From Hydrogenophaga aromaticivorans (lineage in GTDB: Bacteria; Pseudomonadota; Gammaproteobacteria; Burkholderiales; Burkholderiaceae_C), in NCBI RefSeq assembly GCF_013387465.1, contig NZ_VYGV01000012.1, positions 124,001-188,000 of the forward strand: DNA of 64,000 nucleotides, read 5' to 3'. Shown in pieces: positions 27,171-36,020 of the stretch (positions are counted from its first letter, which is position 1; each line of letters begins with the position of its first letter). The notes below the pieces were generated by a model that searched no databases, had not been told where the DNA came from, and saw nothing but the letters and a program-made list of their open reading frames with translations. The translations under genes and the position numbers were made by a program.

Positions 27171-27186
27171 AGCAAAAACGATGCCA
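27171..27186 (-). promoter_or_regulatory. sigma-54 promoter of the ABC transporter operon
   Basis: Minus-strand TGGCATCGTTTTTGCT: consensus -24 TGGCA and -12 TTGCT with 10 bases between GG and GC. Predicted transcript start near 27159, about 49 bases before the binding-protein ATG. Confidence 0.75.
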
Positions 27187-27220
27187 GCAGCGGTTGGGGC
27201 GATCAGGCGCACACAAAATG

Positions 27221-27228
27221 TGTATACA
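27221..27228. promoter_or_regulatory. GntR-type operator upstream of the ABC transporter
   Basis: TGTATACA in the context AAATGTGTATACAGATT, the core of the 16-bp palindrome found beside the GntR gene and puuD. It lies 35 bases upstream of the sigma-54 promoter. Confidence 0.6.
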
Positions 27229-27275
27229 GATTTTTGGCCGCGCGACGCCCGGCGTCATCCTGACTAACCCTGAAA

Positions 27276-27303
27276 TGGTGCATTCGCCCGCTCGTCTGCA
27301 CCA
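27276..27303. promoter_or_regulatory. NtrC-like half sites
   Basis: TGGTGCA (27276-27282) and TGCACCA (27297-27303) form a perfect 7-bp inverted repeat with a 14-base spacer, about 100 bases upstream of the sigma-54 promoter. Each is an NtrC half site, but the order is inverted relative to the classical TGCAC-N7-GTGCA site, so the assignment is tentative. Confidence 0.4.
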
Positions 27304-27323
27304 AAACAAGAAGTGACTGCGCA

Positions 27324-27348
27324 CAAAAAAAGGCCCCGTAGGGCCTTG
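27324..27348 (-). terminator. intrinsic terminator of the NCS2 permease gene
   Basis: On the minus strand AAGGCCC-TACG-GGGCCTT is followed by a run of seven T, immediately after the permease stop codon. Confidence 0.85.
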
Positions 27349-27349
27349 C

Positions 27350-28831
27350 TCAATGTGCGTCGGCGTGTTTCGCCGCTTCGATCGCCGCCGAGGCGTCGCC
27401 CCGACCGCCGTTGAAATACAGGTTCAGCGCCACCGCCGAGATCGAGGCCAGCAGGATGCCGGACTCGATCAGCGGGTGGATCGCATGCGGCATCCACTGC
27501 TTGAAGTTGGGGGCAATCAACGGGATCATGCCGACGCCAATGGAGAGGGCGACGATGAAGAGGTTGTTGCGGTTGCTCTTGTAGTCCACGCCCGCGAGGA
27601 TGCGGATGCCGGTGGCGGCGACCATGCCGAACATCACCAGACCCGCGCCACCCAGCACGAAGGTCGGCAGCGACTCCACCAGCGCCGCCATCTTGGGCAG
27701 CAGGCCGAGCACGATCAGGATCACGCCGCCGGCCACGCAGACGAAGCGGCTTTTCACGCCGGTCACGCCGACCAGGCCGACGTTCTGCGAGAAGCTGGTG
27801 TAGGGGAAGGTGTTGAAGATGCCGCCGATGAGCGTGCCCAGGCCGTCGGTGCGCAGGCCGGCGGTCAGCATCTTCTGGTCGATCTTCTTGCCGGTCAGGT
27901 CACCCAGCGCGAGGAACATGCCGGTGGACTCGATCATCACGACGATCATCACCAGGCTCATGGTCAGGATCAGGATGGGGTCGAACACCGGCGCGGCGAT
28001 TTCGAACGGCAGCACGATGTCGAACCAGTTCGCCTTGGCCACTTTCTCGAATGTCATGAGACCGGCGGCGGTGGCGATCACGCCGCCGACGACGATGCCG
28101 AGCAACACCGAAATGTTGGCGACGAAGCCCTTGGCGAATCTGGCGATCAGCAGGATGGCCGCGAGCACGATGGCTGCGATGCCGATGTGCGAGAGCTGCG
28201 CGTATTTCGGGTTGGGCACGCTGCCCACGATGGCCAGGCCTTGCGGCATCGCGGGCACGGCGCCGGTGGTGGACGCCTGCTTCACACTCTCCAGCCAGGC
28301 CAGGTGTTCAGGGCTGGGAATGCTCGGCGCCGTGGGGCCGAAGGGGTTGCCGAAGATCCAGTTGATGCCGACGCGCATGAGGCTGATGCCGATCACCGCA
28401 ATGATGGTGCCGGTGACCACGGGCGGGAAGAAGCGCAGCATGCGGCTGACGATGGGCGCGATCAGGATCGAGACCACCCCCGCGCCGATGATGGAGCCGA
28501 AGATGAGACCCGCGCCCTGCGTGCCCGGGTTGCTGTTGGCCATGGCCACCATCGGGGCGACCGAAGCGAAAGTCACACCCATCATCACCGGCAGCTTGAT
28601 ACCGAACCACTGCGTGGCCCCCAGCGACTGGATCAGCGTGACCAGGCCGCAGCAGAACAGGTCGGCCGAGATCAGCATCGCCACCTGCTCCGGGCTGAGC
28701 TTGAGCGCGCGGCCCACGATCAGCGGCACGGCCACCGCACCGGCGTACATCACCAGCACATGCTGCAGGCCGAGGGCGGTGAGTTTGCCGGCGGGCAGTC
28801 GTTCGTCAACCGGGTGAACAGAGGGGGTCAT
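27350..28831 (-). CDS. nucleobase:cation symporter-2 family permease (urate/xanthine)
   Basis: A 493-residue inner-membrane transporter of the NCS2/NAT family with about 12-14 helices. Landmarks are LGLQHVLVMYAGAVAVPLIVG near the N-terminus, the GIKLPVMMGVTFASVAPM stretch, and the family signature region around VMIVVMIESTGMFLALGDLTGKK and NTFPYTSFSQNVGLVGVTGV. It probably imports uric acid or xanthine for PuuD. A sigma-54 promoter lies 130-145 bases upstream, with GntR-type operator sites between promoter and gene. An intrinsic terminator follows. Confidence 0.93.
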   Translation of the reverse strand: MTPSVHPVDERLPAGKLTALGLQHVLVMYAGAVAVPLIVGRALKLSPEQVAMLISADLFCCGLVTLIQSLGATQWFGIKLPVMMGVTFASVAPMVAMANSNPGTQGAGLIFGSIIGAGVVSILIAPIVSRMLRFFPPVVTGTIIAVIGISLMRVGINWIFGNPFGPTAPSIPSPEHLAWLESVKQASTTGAVPAMPQGLAIVGSVPNPKYAQLSHIGIAAIVLAAILLIARFAKGFVANISVLLGIVVGGVIATAAGLMTFEKVAKANWFDIVLPFEIAAPVFDPILILTMSLVMIVVMIESTGMFLALGDLTGKKIDQKMLTAGLRTDGLGTLIGGIFNTFPYTSFSQNVGLVGVTGVKSRFVCVAGGVILIVLGLLPKMAALVESLPTFVLGGAGLVMFGMVAATGIRILAGVDYKSNRNNLFIVALSIGVGMIPLIAPNFKQWMPHAIHPLIESGILLASISAVALNLYFNGGRGDASAAIEAAKHADAH

Positions 28832-28909
28832 GGGCGGCTCCTGGGCGATGGGGCTGGGGGATTTCTGCGATGTTCATGGTCGTTTTTTCGACTACATCGC
28901 ATGCAAAAC

Positions 28910-28930
28910 TGTATACAAATTATGTGTACA
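28910..28930. promoter_or_regulatory. GntR-type operator pair upstream of the NCS2 permease
   Basis: TGTATACA (28910-28917) and a degenerate TGTGTACA (28923-28930). They lie about 20-40 bases downstream of the predicted sigma-54 transcript start, a position where a bound repressor would block elongation. Confidence 0.6.
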
Positions 28931-28960
28931 TTCGAATGGGGATTGCACCGGGAAAACCCT

Positions 28961-28976
28961 TGCAAACACCGTGCCG
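28961..28976 (-). promoter_or_regulatory. sigma-54 promoter of the NCS2 permease
   Basis: Minus-strand CGGCACGGTGTTTGCA: one mismatch (first base) to TGGCACG-N4-TTGCA, with correct 10-base spacing of GG and GC. Predicted transcript start near 28949, leaving a leader of about 118 bases. Confidence 0.7.
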
Positions 28977-28990
28977 CTGGTGACGAGATG

Positions 28991-29015
28991 AAAAAAATGG
29001 ACGCCGAAGCGTCCA
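28991..29015 (-). terminator. intrinsic terminator with no upstream gene
   Basis: Minus-strand TGGACGC-TTCG-GCGTCCA hairpin (UUCG loop) followed by seven T. No minus-strand gene ends here, so it must terminate a leader or small RNA. Confidence 0.75.
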
Positions 29016-29114
29016 CGATCACCGGACCCGGTGACACCGCCGCTGGTGGCGGCGTTTCGTAGTGTCCTGCCGGGTTGTCGCCCATATACTGGCAGTTAGT
29101 CAGCCATAACCCAC
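28991..29114 (-). ncRNA. candidate structured RNA with pseudoknot and terminator
   Basis: A possible promoter TTGAAC-N18-TAGGAT (29142-29147 and 29118-29123, minus strand) would start an RNA near 29111. Its first 50 bases can form an H-type pseudoknot: GGGTT (29112-29108) with AACCC (29076-29072), interleaved with CTGCC (29095-29091) and GGCAG (29071-29067). A GACAC...GTGTC stem containing CGCCGC/GCGGCG, a CACCG/CGGTG hairpin and the terminator follow. No protein frame fits. It may be an independent small RNA or the aptamer of a terminating leader for the NCS2 permease gene 160 bases downstream. Confidence 0.4.
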
Positions 29115-29243
29115 GAAATCCTAAGGGCGATTTCGGCGCTGGTTCAACAGGCGGTTTGTGCGCTGGCAATCCAGTGTCCATTGCCCCGGTTTGATCCATC
29201 TGGGTTTTTCGTGTCCCTATCGTCCAGGAACGACAGCGCTCCC
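29015..29243. other. upstream part of the NCS2 permease / hypothetical gene intergenic region
   Basis: Apart from the candidate RNA, this gap holds a CGAAATC-GATTTCG hairpin (29114-29135) and the putative minus-strand promoter. No clear promoter for the plus-strand gene at 29244 was found. The 412-base gap 28832-29243 contains no protein-coding frame that I trust. Confidence 0.4.
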
Positions 29244-30149
29244 ATGCAACGGTTCAAGGTTGACATTCACGAGCCCCTTTGGCGAACCGGTCAAGCCCTG
29301 AAAGACGCGGCGTTTCTTCCGTTGTCGCTGCCTGACAACCGGTATGCGTCCTGGCGTGAGTTCCGCATCTTCGTGGACTTTTTCCGCCGCGGCGATCATT
29401 TGAACGCGGACATGACCGGCATCTTTTCGCCCAAGTTCCAGCTCAAATCGAACATCACAGGACAGCAATTCCTGGCCTTTGCGCAATCGCAAGCCGAAGC
29501 AGACGTGTGCTTCATCAACGTATTCCCGACCCTCCCCTACTATTCCTACAACGTCTGGATGCAAGGAGAGTCGGCGCATCCGGGCTTGTTGCAGCGGGCA
29601 CAAGCGCTTCTCACGGCCACGGGCATCGATTGGAATCTGTCTTCAACACCTCGGCACAACCACGCCAACCTGTGTTACGGCAACTTCTGGGTCGGCACGC
29701 CCGCGTTCTGGCAGGCGTATGTGGGGGGTGTGCTGGACCCGATCGCGCATTTTCTCGAAACCAACCCGGATGATCCCGAAGCCAGGGCCGTGTTTGATGC
29801 GGCTCCCCACACGGTCGAGGCGCCCTTTCTTCCCTTCATCACGGAGCGGCTTTTCTCCACATTTCTGTCCTTGCATCCCGCGCTCAGGGTGGTCCCTTTT
29901 CACGACGCTGGCAGAGATCCTTTGCTCCATTGCACGACGGAGTTCCGGAGGGAAGTGGTCTGCCACATGCGGTCCCGAGTTGACCAGGCGGATGCATCGA
30001 ACAGCTTTACCCTGGAGTTGATTCAGGAACAGGCGCTGTTTTCACGGCTTGCAGCGCTGTATCACAACGTTCATTTCCAGCTGCACCGCCATCCGCATCT
30101 GGTGCCGGAGGAGGTGCCACTGACCCGTCCAGGTCAGGTCCCGTCCTGA
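29244..30149 (+). CDS. hypothetical protein, possibly glycan-related
   Basis: A 301-residue soluble protein without signal peptide or membrane helix, rich in aromatic residues (FINVFPTLPYYSYNVWMQGE, YGNFWVGTPAFWQAYVGG). I chose the ATG at 29244 (MQRFKVDIHEPLW); AGGAA lies about 14 bases upstream. I do not recognise a family with certainty; the pattern and the two neighbouring glycosyltransferase genes suggest a role in surface polysaccharide assembly. Together with them it interrupts the purine-related region, so it may be an acquired islet. Confidence 0.75.
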   Translation: MQRFKVDIHEPLWRTGQALKDAAFLPLSLPDNRYASWREFRIFVDFFRRGDHLNADMTGIFSPKFQLKSNITGQQFLAFAQSQAEADVCFINVFPTLPYYSYNVWMQGESAHPGLLQRAQALLTATGIDWNLSSTPRHNHANLCYGNFWVGTPAFWQAYVGGVLDPIAHFLETNPDDPEARAVFDAAPHTVEAPFLPFITERLFSTFLSLHPALRVVPFHDAGRDPLLHCTTEFRREVVCHMRSRVDQADASNSFTLELIQEQALFSRLAALYHNVHFQLHRHPHLVPEEVPLTRPGQVPS

Positions 30150-30209
30150 ACACATGAGTCACTTATTCATCAAGAGACCCAACCGGTGAGACCTTGCCAA
30201 CCCGAACCC

Positions 30210-31478
30210 ATGAACAGGCTTCCCACTGTCGGCGTTGCTGCCATCTTCAAAAACGAGAGGCCCTATGTCGTCGAATGGCTTGCCCATCATCGCCTGCTGG
30301 GCGTCGATCGCTTTTACATCGCCGACAACGACAGCGATGACGGGACCGCCGAGCTGCTGCAATCGTTGGCTGCCTGCGGTTTCCTGACCTGTCACCACTT
30401 TCCCAACCCGGTCGGCGCCGGGCCTCAGTTGTCGGCCTACAGGATGCTGCTGCGCGAACACGGCCATGAGGTGGACTGGCTGGCTTTCATCGACGCCGAC
30501 GAATTCATCTGGCCCATGGGTGAAGAGCGTTCGTTGCCCGCCTTTGTGCAGGGTTTGGCCCAGCGACACCCCGACATGGGCGCGCTGGTGCTCAATTGGG
30601 CTGCCTATGGGTCAAGCGGACAGCTGCACCAGAAGCCGGAACTGGTCGTTGAACGATTTACCTGGCATGCGCAGCAGGACCACTTCGCCAACGTGCCCAT
30701 CAAATCGGTTTTGCGTCCGAGCGAATTTGCGGAGTTCACCTGTTCCCACAATGTGCTTCTCAAGCCGGGATGCCGCCACCTTCACGCGGATGGTGGCCCC
30801 AGACAAACCCACCCGGACTATGCCGATATTCCGGAAAAGCGCTACATCCGAAGTGAGCGCGTTTGCTGGGAAGGGTTCCGCATCAACCACTATGTGGTCA
30901 AGTCTTACCAGGAGTTCGATCAACGCAAGCGGGGCAAGGGCCGGGCATTTGTCCCCCGCATCCTGAACCAGAGCTATTTTCTCTGGCATGAAAACGATGA
31001 GGTCCAGACACTTCCCGAACCAGCTTATCTGGAGCGGTTGCACGCCGAGATCGATCGCATTGAGGCGGCGTTGGCCAAGGCAGGATGGTCAGCCCCGCCA
31101 GCCGGGGTATCTGGCCACCACCGCCTCCCTTTGAGTGGGCGCGTGGGCGTTGTCGAGCGCTCCAGGCAGGGCGTGCTGATCCGGGGCTGGTGCCATGCGT
31201 GGCGGGGCCAGCAGATCGGGAAGCTGGTGGCGGTCATCAATGGGCAGATCCATGCCGTTCAGCGATTCGAGCCTGCGCCATTGCTCGAAGCGCACAAACC
31301 AGATCCGGAGCTCAAAGGACCGCAGCGATACCTGAGTCCCCAGGCGCCCGAAGGCTCGGGATTCCAAGCCTTCGTTCCACTCGATCCCGAGGTGGTCGTC
31401 GACACACTTGACATTGTCGGTGTGACCGAAGAAGGCGTCATGACCGAGCCCCTTGAGCGAGACCTGCCGGTCGGCTAG
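30210..31478 (+). CDS. glycosyltransferase, GT2/GT92-like
   Basis: A 422-residue protein. The N-terminal 250 residues are a GT-A glycosyltransferase: VAAIFKNERPYVVEWLAHH, IADNDSDDGT and the metal-binding DXD-type motif FIDADEF, typical of the glycosyltransferase family 2_4/92 group. The C-terminal 150 residues (from about 280) are a second domain (SGRVGVVERSRQGVLIRGW) of unknown function, perhaps for glycan or protein contacts. A GTG at 30186 would add eight residues and has a closer ribosome binding site; the ATG at 30210 starts at the conserved domain. It converges on the next gene with one base between stops. Confidence 0.85.
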   Translation: MNRLPTVGVAAIFKNERPYVVEWLAHHRLLGVDRFYIADNDSDDGTAELLQSLAACGFLTCHHFPNPVGAGPQLSAYRMLLREHGHEVDWLAFIDADEFIWPMGEERSLPAFVQGLAQRHPDMGALVLNWAAYGSSGQLHQKPELVVERFTWHAQQDHFANVPIKSVLRPSEFAEFTCSHNVLLKPGCRHLHADGGPRQTHPDYADIPEKRYIRSERVCWEGFRINHYVVKSYQEFDQRKRGKGRAFVPRILNQSYFLWHENDEVQTLPEPAYLERLHAEIDRIEAALAKAGWSAPPAGVSGHHRLPLSGRVGVVERSRQGVLIRGWCHAWRGQQIGKLVAVINGQIHAVQRFEPAPLLEAHKPDPELKGPQRYLSPQAPEGSGFQAFVPLDPEVVVDTLDIVGVTEEGVMTEPLERDLPVG

Positions 31479-31479
31479 A

Positions 31480-32352
31480 TCAGGCGAAGAGCTCCGCGAT
31501 CTGCTCCGGAGACCCCTGCCATTGAAGCCGGGGCATCGGGTGTCTGACGTATCGGGTGTCGGATGGCGGAGGCAGGAGGTTGACGTCCGGCCGTTGGTGC
31601 GGGTCGAACATGCCCGCCACCGGAATGTGAATGGTGCGTGCATCTGAAAGCCAGGCACCCAGCCAGGAAAAAGAGCTGATGGCCAAGGCGATGTGCGACG
31701 ACCCCATGAGCGTGAGGAAGTCCTCTTTCGGGGTCCTCGTGCCGGTGAACACCGCGTTGGGGAATCGACGGTGCAGGGCTTCCTCATAAGCCTTGTGGCT
31801 GCCGGTTTCACCGACAAACACAGGCTTCAGCCCCGTTTCCTTGATCAGCTTTTCATAGTAGGAAAGCGGCAGCGGCCGGTAGTCCGGGTGCACGCCTTTG
31901 TACATGTGGTCGGCACCATAGAGGCCACCATAGCCCAGGGAAACCAGGTCGGGGTGAGGCCCGTTGAAGATGTCACCGGCGCGGATGTTGATGACCAGGA
32001 ACTCCGGTCCGAATCCCGTGCCGGCACCCGCCTTCATGTTGAGTAGGTGCTTGCAGAAGGCGCGGTCGTAGTATTCGAGACGCATGGCAAAGCCACGAAA
32101 CGTCGCTCCCGTGTATCCGCCATCGCGCAGCGTTGCGGCAAGGCTGGCGATGTCGAAGTCGTGCATGCCTTCGATGCCGAAGAGGTTGCCGTGCTCGGCA
32201 GCCTTGGTGTCGCTTTCGATGCCCAGGTCCGGAATGTAGACGTCTGCGACGTAGTGATTTCCGGAGCGCCTGGCCAGTTCCGCACAAAAGAAATACTGGA
32301 AAAGCCGATTGCCGGCACGGCCCTTGTGCCTGACGATGAGCGGCTTTTTCAT
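31480..32352 (-). CDS. glycosyltransferase, alpha-1,2-fucosyltransferase-like (GT11-like)
   Basis: A 290-residue GT-B-type enzyme. The N-terminal GRAGNRLFQYFF matches the GxGNQLFQY start of GT11 fucosyltransferases, and FLVINIRAGDIF matches their HxRRGD-type nucleotide-sugar motif; IALAISSFSWLGAWLS matches motif III. It lies 18 bases downstream of maeB on the same strand. The acceptor is unknown. It differs from true fucosyltransferases in the second motif, so the sugar donor is uncertain. Confidence 0.75.
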   Translation of the reverse strand: MKKPLIVRHKGRAGNRLFQYFFCAELARRSGNHYVADVYIPDLGIESDTKAAEHGNLFGIEGMHDFDIASLAATLRDGGYTGATFRGFAMRLEYYDRAFCKHLLNMKAGAGTGFGPEFLVINIRAGDIFNGPHPDLVSLGYGGLYGADHMYKGVHPDYRPLPLSYYEKLIKETGLKPVFVGETGSHKAYEEALHRRFPNAVFTGTRTPKEDFLTLMGSSHIALAISSFSWLGAWLSDARTIHIPVAGMFDPHQRPDVNLLPPPSDTRYVRHPMPRLQWQGSPEQIAELFA

Positions 32353-32370
32353 GCGCGGTTTCGGTTGCTG

Positions 32371-34668
<2,298 letters not shown>

Positions 34669-34759
34669 GTTGTCTCCAGAATCGGGCCGCCCGGCGTGGA
34701 CGGGCGGTCATTGTGGCACGCAGTTGGCCAGCCATCTGCTGGGACATTCCACAGGTGGC

Positions 34760-36013
34760 TCAGGCGGCCTGCAACACATCCAGCAGGGTGCGGGCAACCA
34801 CTTTGGTGGCGCGCCGCAGGTCTTCCAGCACCAGGTTCTCGTCGGCGCGTTTGGCATTCGACTCGCGCACCGTGCGCGGGCCGGCGCCGTAGATCACGCC
34901 CGGGATGCCGTGTTCGCCGTAGATGCGCACGTCGGTGTAGAGCGGTGTGCCGACGGCCGGAATGGGCTCGCCGAAGACGGCCTGACCGTGTTTCTGGATC
35001 GCTTCGACCAGGGGCTGGTTGCCGGGCAGGGGTTTGAGCGCGCGCGCCAGCAGGATGCGCTTGACGTCCACGCTGATCGCCCGGCCACCGCGCGGCGGGT
35101 TGAAGCTGGCGGCGGCCTCGGCGATGGTGCGGCGCAGGGCCGCTTCGACCTCGGCCGGGTCCTCCTCGGGGATCATGCGGCGGTCCACCTTCAGCACCAC
35201 CTTGCCGGGGATCACGTTGGTGTTGGTGCCGCCGCTGATCTGGCCCACGTTGAGGTAGGGGTGGGTGATGCCTTCGACGCTGGACGTGATCTTCAGGTAG
35301 TCGGCGTTGAGTGCGTAGAGCGCGTTGAGGATGTGCACCGCGCCCTGCAGCGCGTCGGTGCCGCTGTCGGGGATGGCGGCGTGTGCCATGTCGCCGTGCA
35401 CCGTCACTTCCAGTTGCAGGCAGCCGTTGTGCGCCACCACCACCTGGTAGCTAAAGCCGGCGGCGATCATCAGGTCGGGTTTCGTCAGGCCCTTCTTCAG
35501 CAGCCAGTCCGGGCCGACTTCGCCGCCGTATTCCTCGTCGTAGGTCACGTGCAGTTCGACACCGCCTTTGAGTGGGGCGCCGAGCGATTCGAGCGCGCGG
35601 ATGGCAAAGGTGAAGTTCGCGATGTCGCACTTGCTCACCGCTGCGGCGCGGCCGTAGATCTTGCCGTCCACGATCTCGCCGCCATAGGGGTCGTGGGTCC
35701 AGCCTTCACCCGGCGGCACCACGTCGCCATGCGCGTTGAGCGCGATGGTCTGGCCACCCTCTCCGAAGCGGCGGCGCACGATCAGGTTGGTGATGGTCTC
35801 CAGGCCGGCGGCCTTCACCTCGGCTTCGGGCACGGCGTGTTTTTCGGCGGTCAGGCCCATGGCGGCCAGCAGCTCGGCCGTGTGCTCGGCGTGCGGTGCG
35901 TTGTTGCCCGGCGGTGTGTCGGTGGGCACGCGCACGAGCTCCTGCAGGAATGCCACTTCTTCGTCGAAGTGGGCGTCGATCCAGGCGTCGAGTTGTTGTT
36001 GCGGAGTGGTCAT
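34760..36013 (-). CDS. M20-family metallohydrolase (ArgE/DapE/AllC-like)
   Basis: A 417-residue di-zinc hydrolase. The metal-site motifs are NAHGDVVPPGEGWTHDPYGG, the YDEEYGGE catalytic glutamate pair and the dimerisation domain start MAHAAIPDSGTDAL. It is the last gene of the minus-strand run GntR, puuE, uraD-allC, with a 7-base gap after the uraD-allC fusion, so it very likely acts in allantoin breakdown. Since no ureidoglycolate lyase (AllA) is visible, it is a candidate ureidoglycolate amidohydrolase; a peptidase or acetylase role is the alternative. Confidence 0.85.
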   Translation of the reverse strand: MTTPQQQLDAWIDAHFDEEVAFLQELVRVPTDTPPGNNAPHAEHTAELLAAMGLTAEKHAVPEAEVKAAGLETITNLIVRRRFGEGGQTIALNAHGDVVPPGEGWTHDPYGGEIVDGKIYGRAAAVSKCDIANFTFAIRALESLGAPLKGGVELHVTYDEEYGGEVGPDWLLKKGLTKPDLMIAAGFSYQVVVAHNGCLQLEVTVHGDMAHAAIPDSGTDALQGAVHILNALYALNADYLKITSSVEGITHPYLNVGQISGGTNTNVIPGKVVLKVDRRMIPEEDPAEVEAALRRTIAEAAASFNPPRGGRAISVDVKRILLARALKPLPGNQPLVEAIQKHGQAVFGEPIPAVGTPLYTDVRIYGEHGIPGVIYGAGPRTVRESNAKRADENLVLEDLRRATKVVARTLLDVLQAA

Positions 36014-36020
36014 GGGGTGT

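Noticed and set aside
27350..29062. Plus-strand 569-codon ORF
   Set aside because: Antisense to the NCS2 permease; His/Asp-rich low-complexity product.
28828..29199. Minus-strand 123-codon ORF covering the candidate RNA
   Set aside because: Runs through the terminator and the GntR/sigma-54 sites and ends at the permease start; better explained as RNA and promoter sequence. Kept in mind as an alternative to the pseudoknot RNA.
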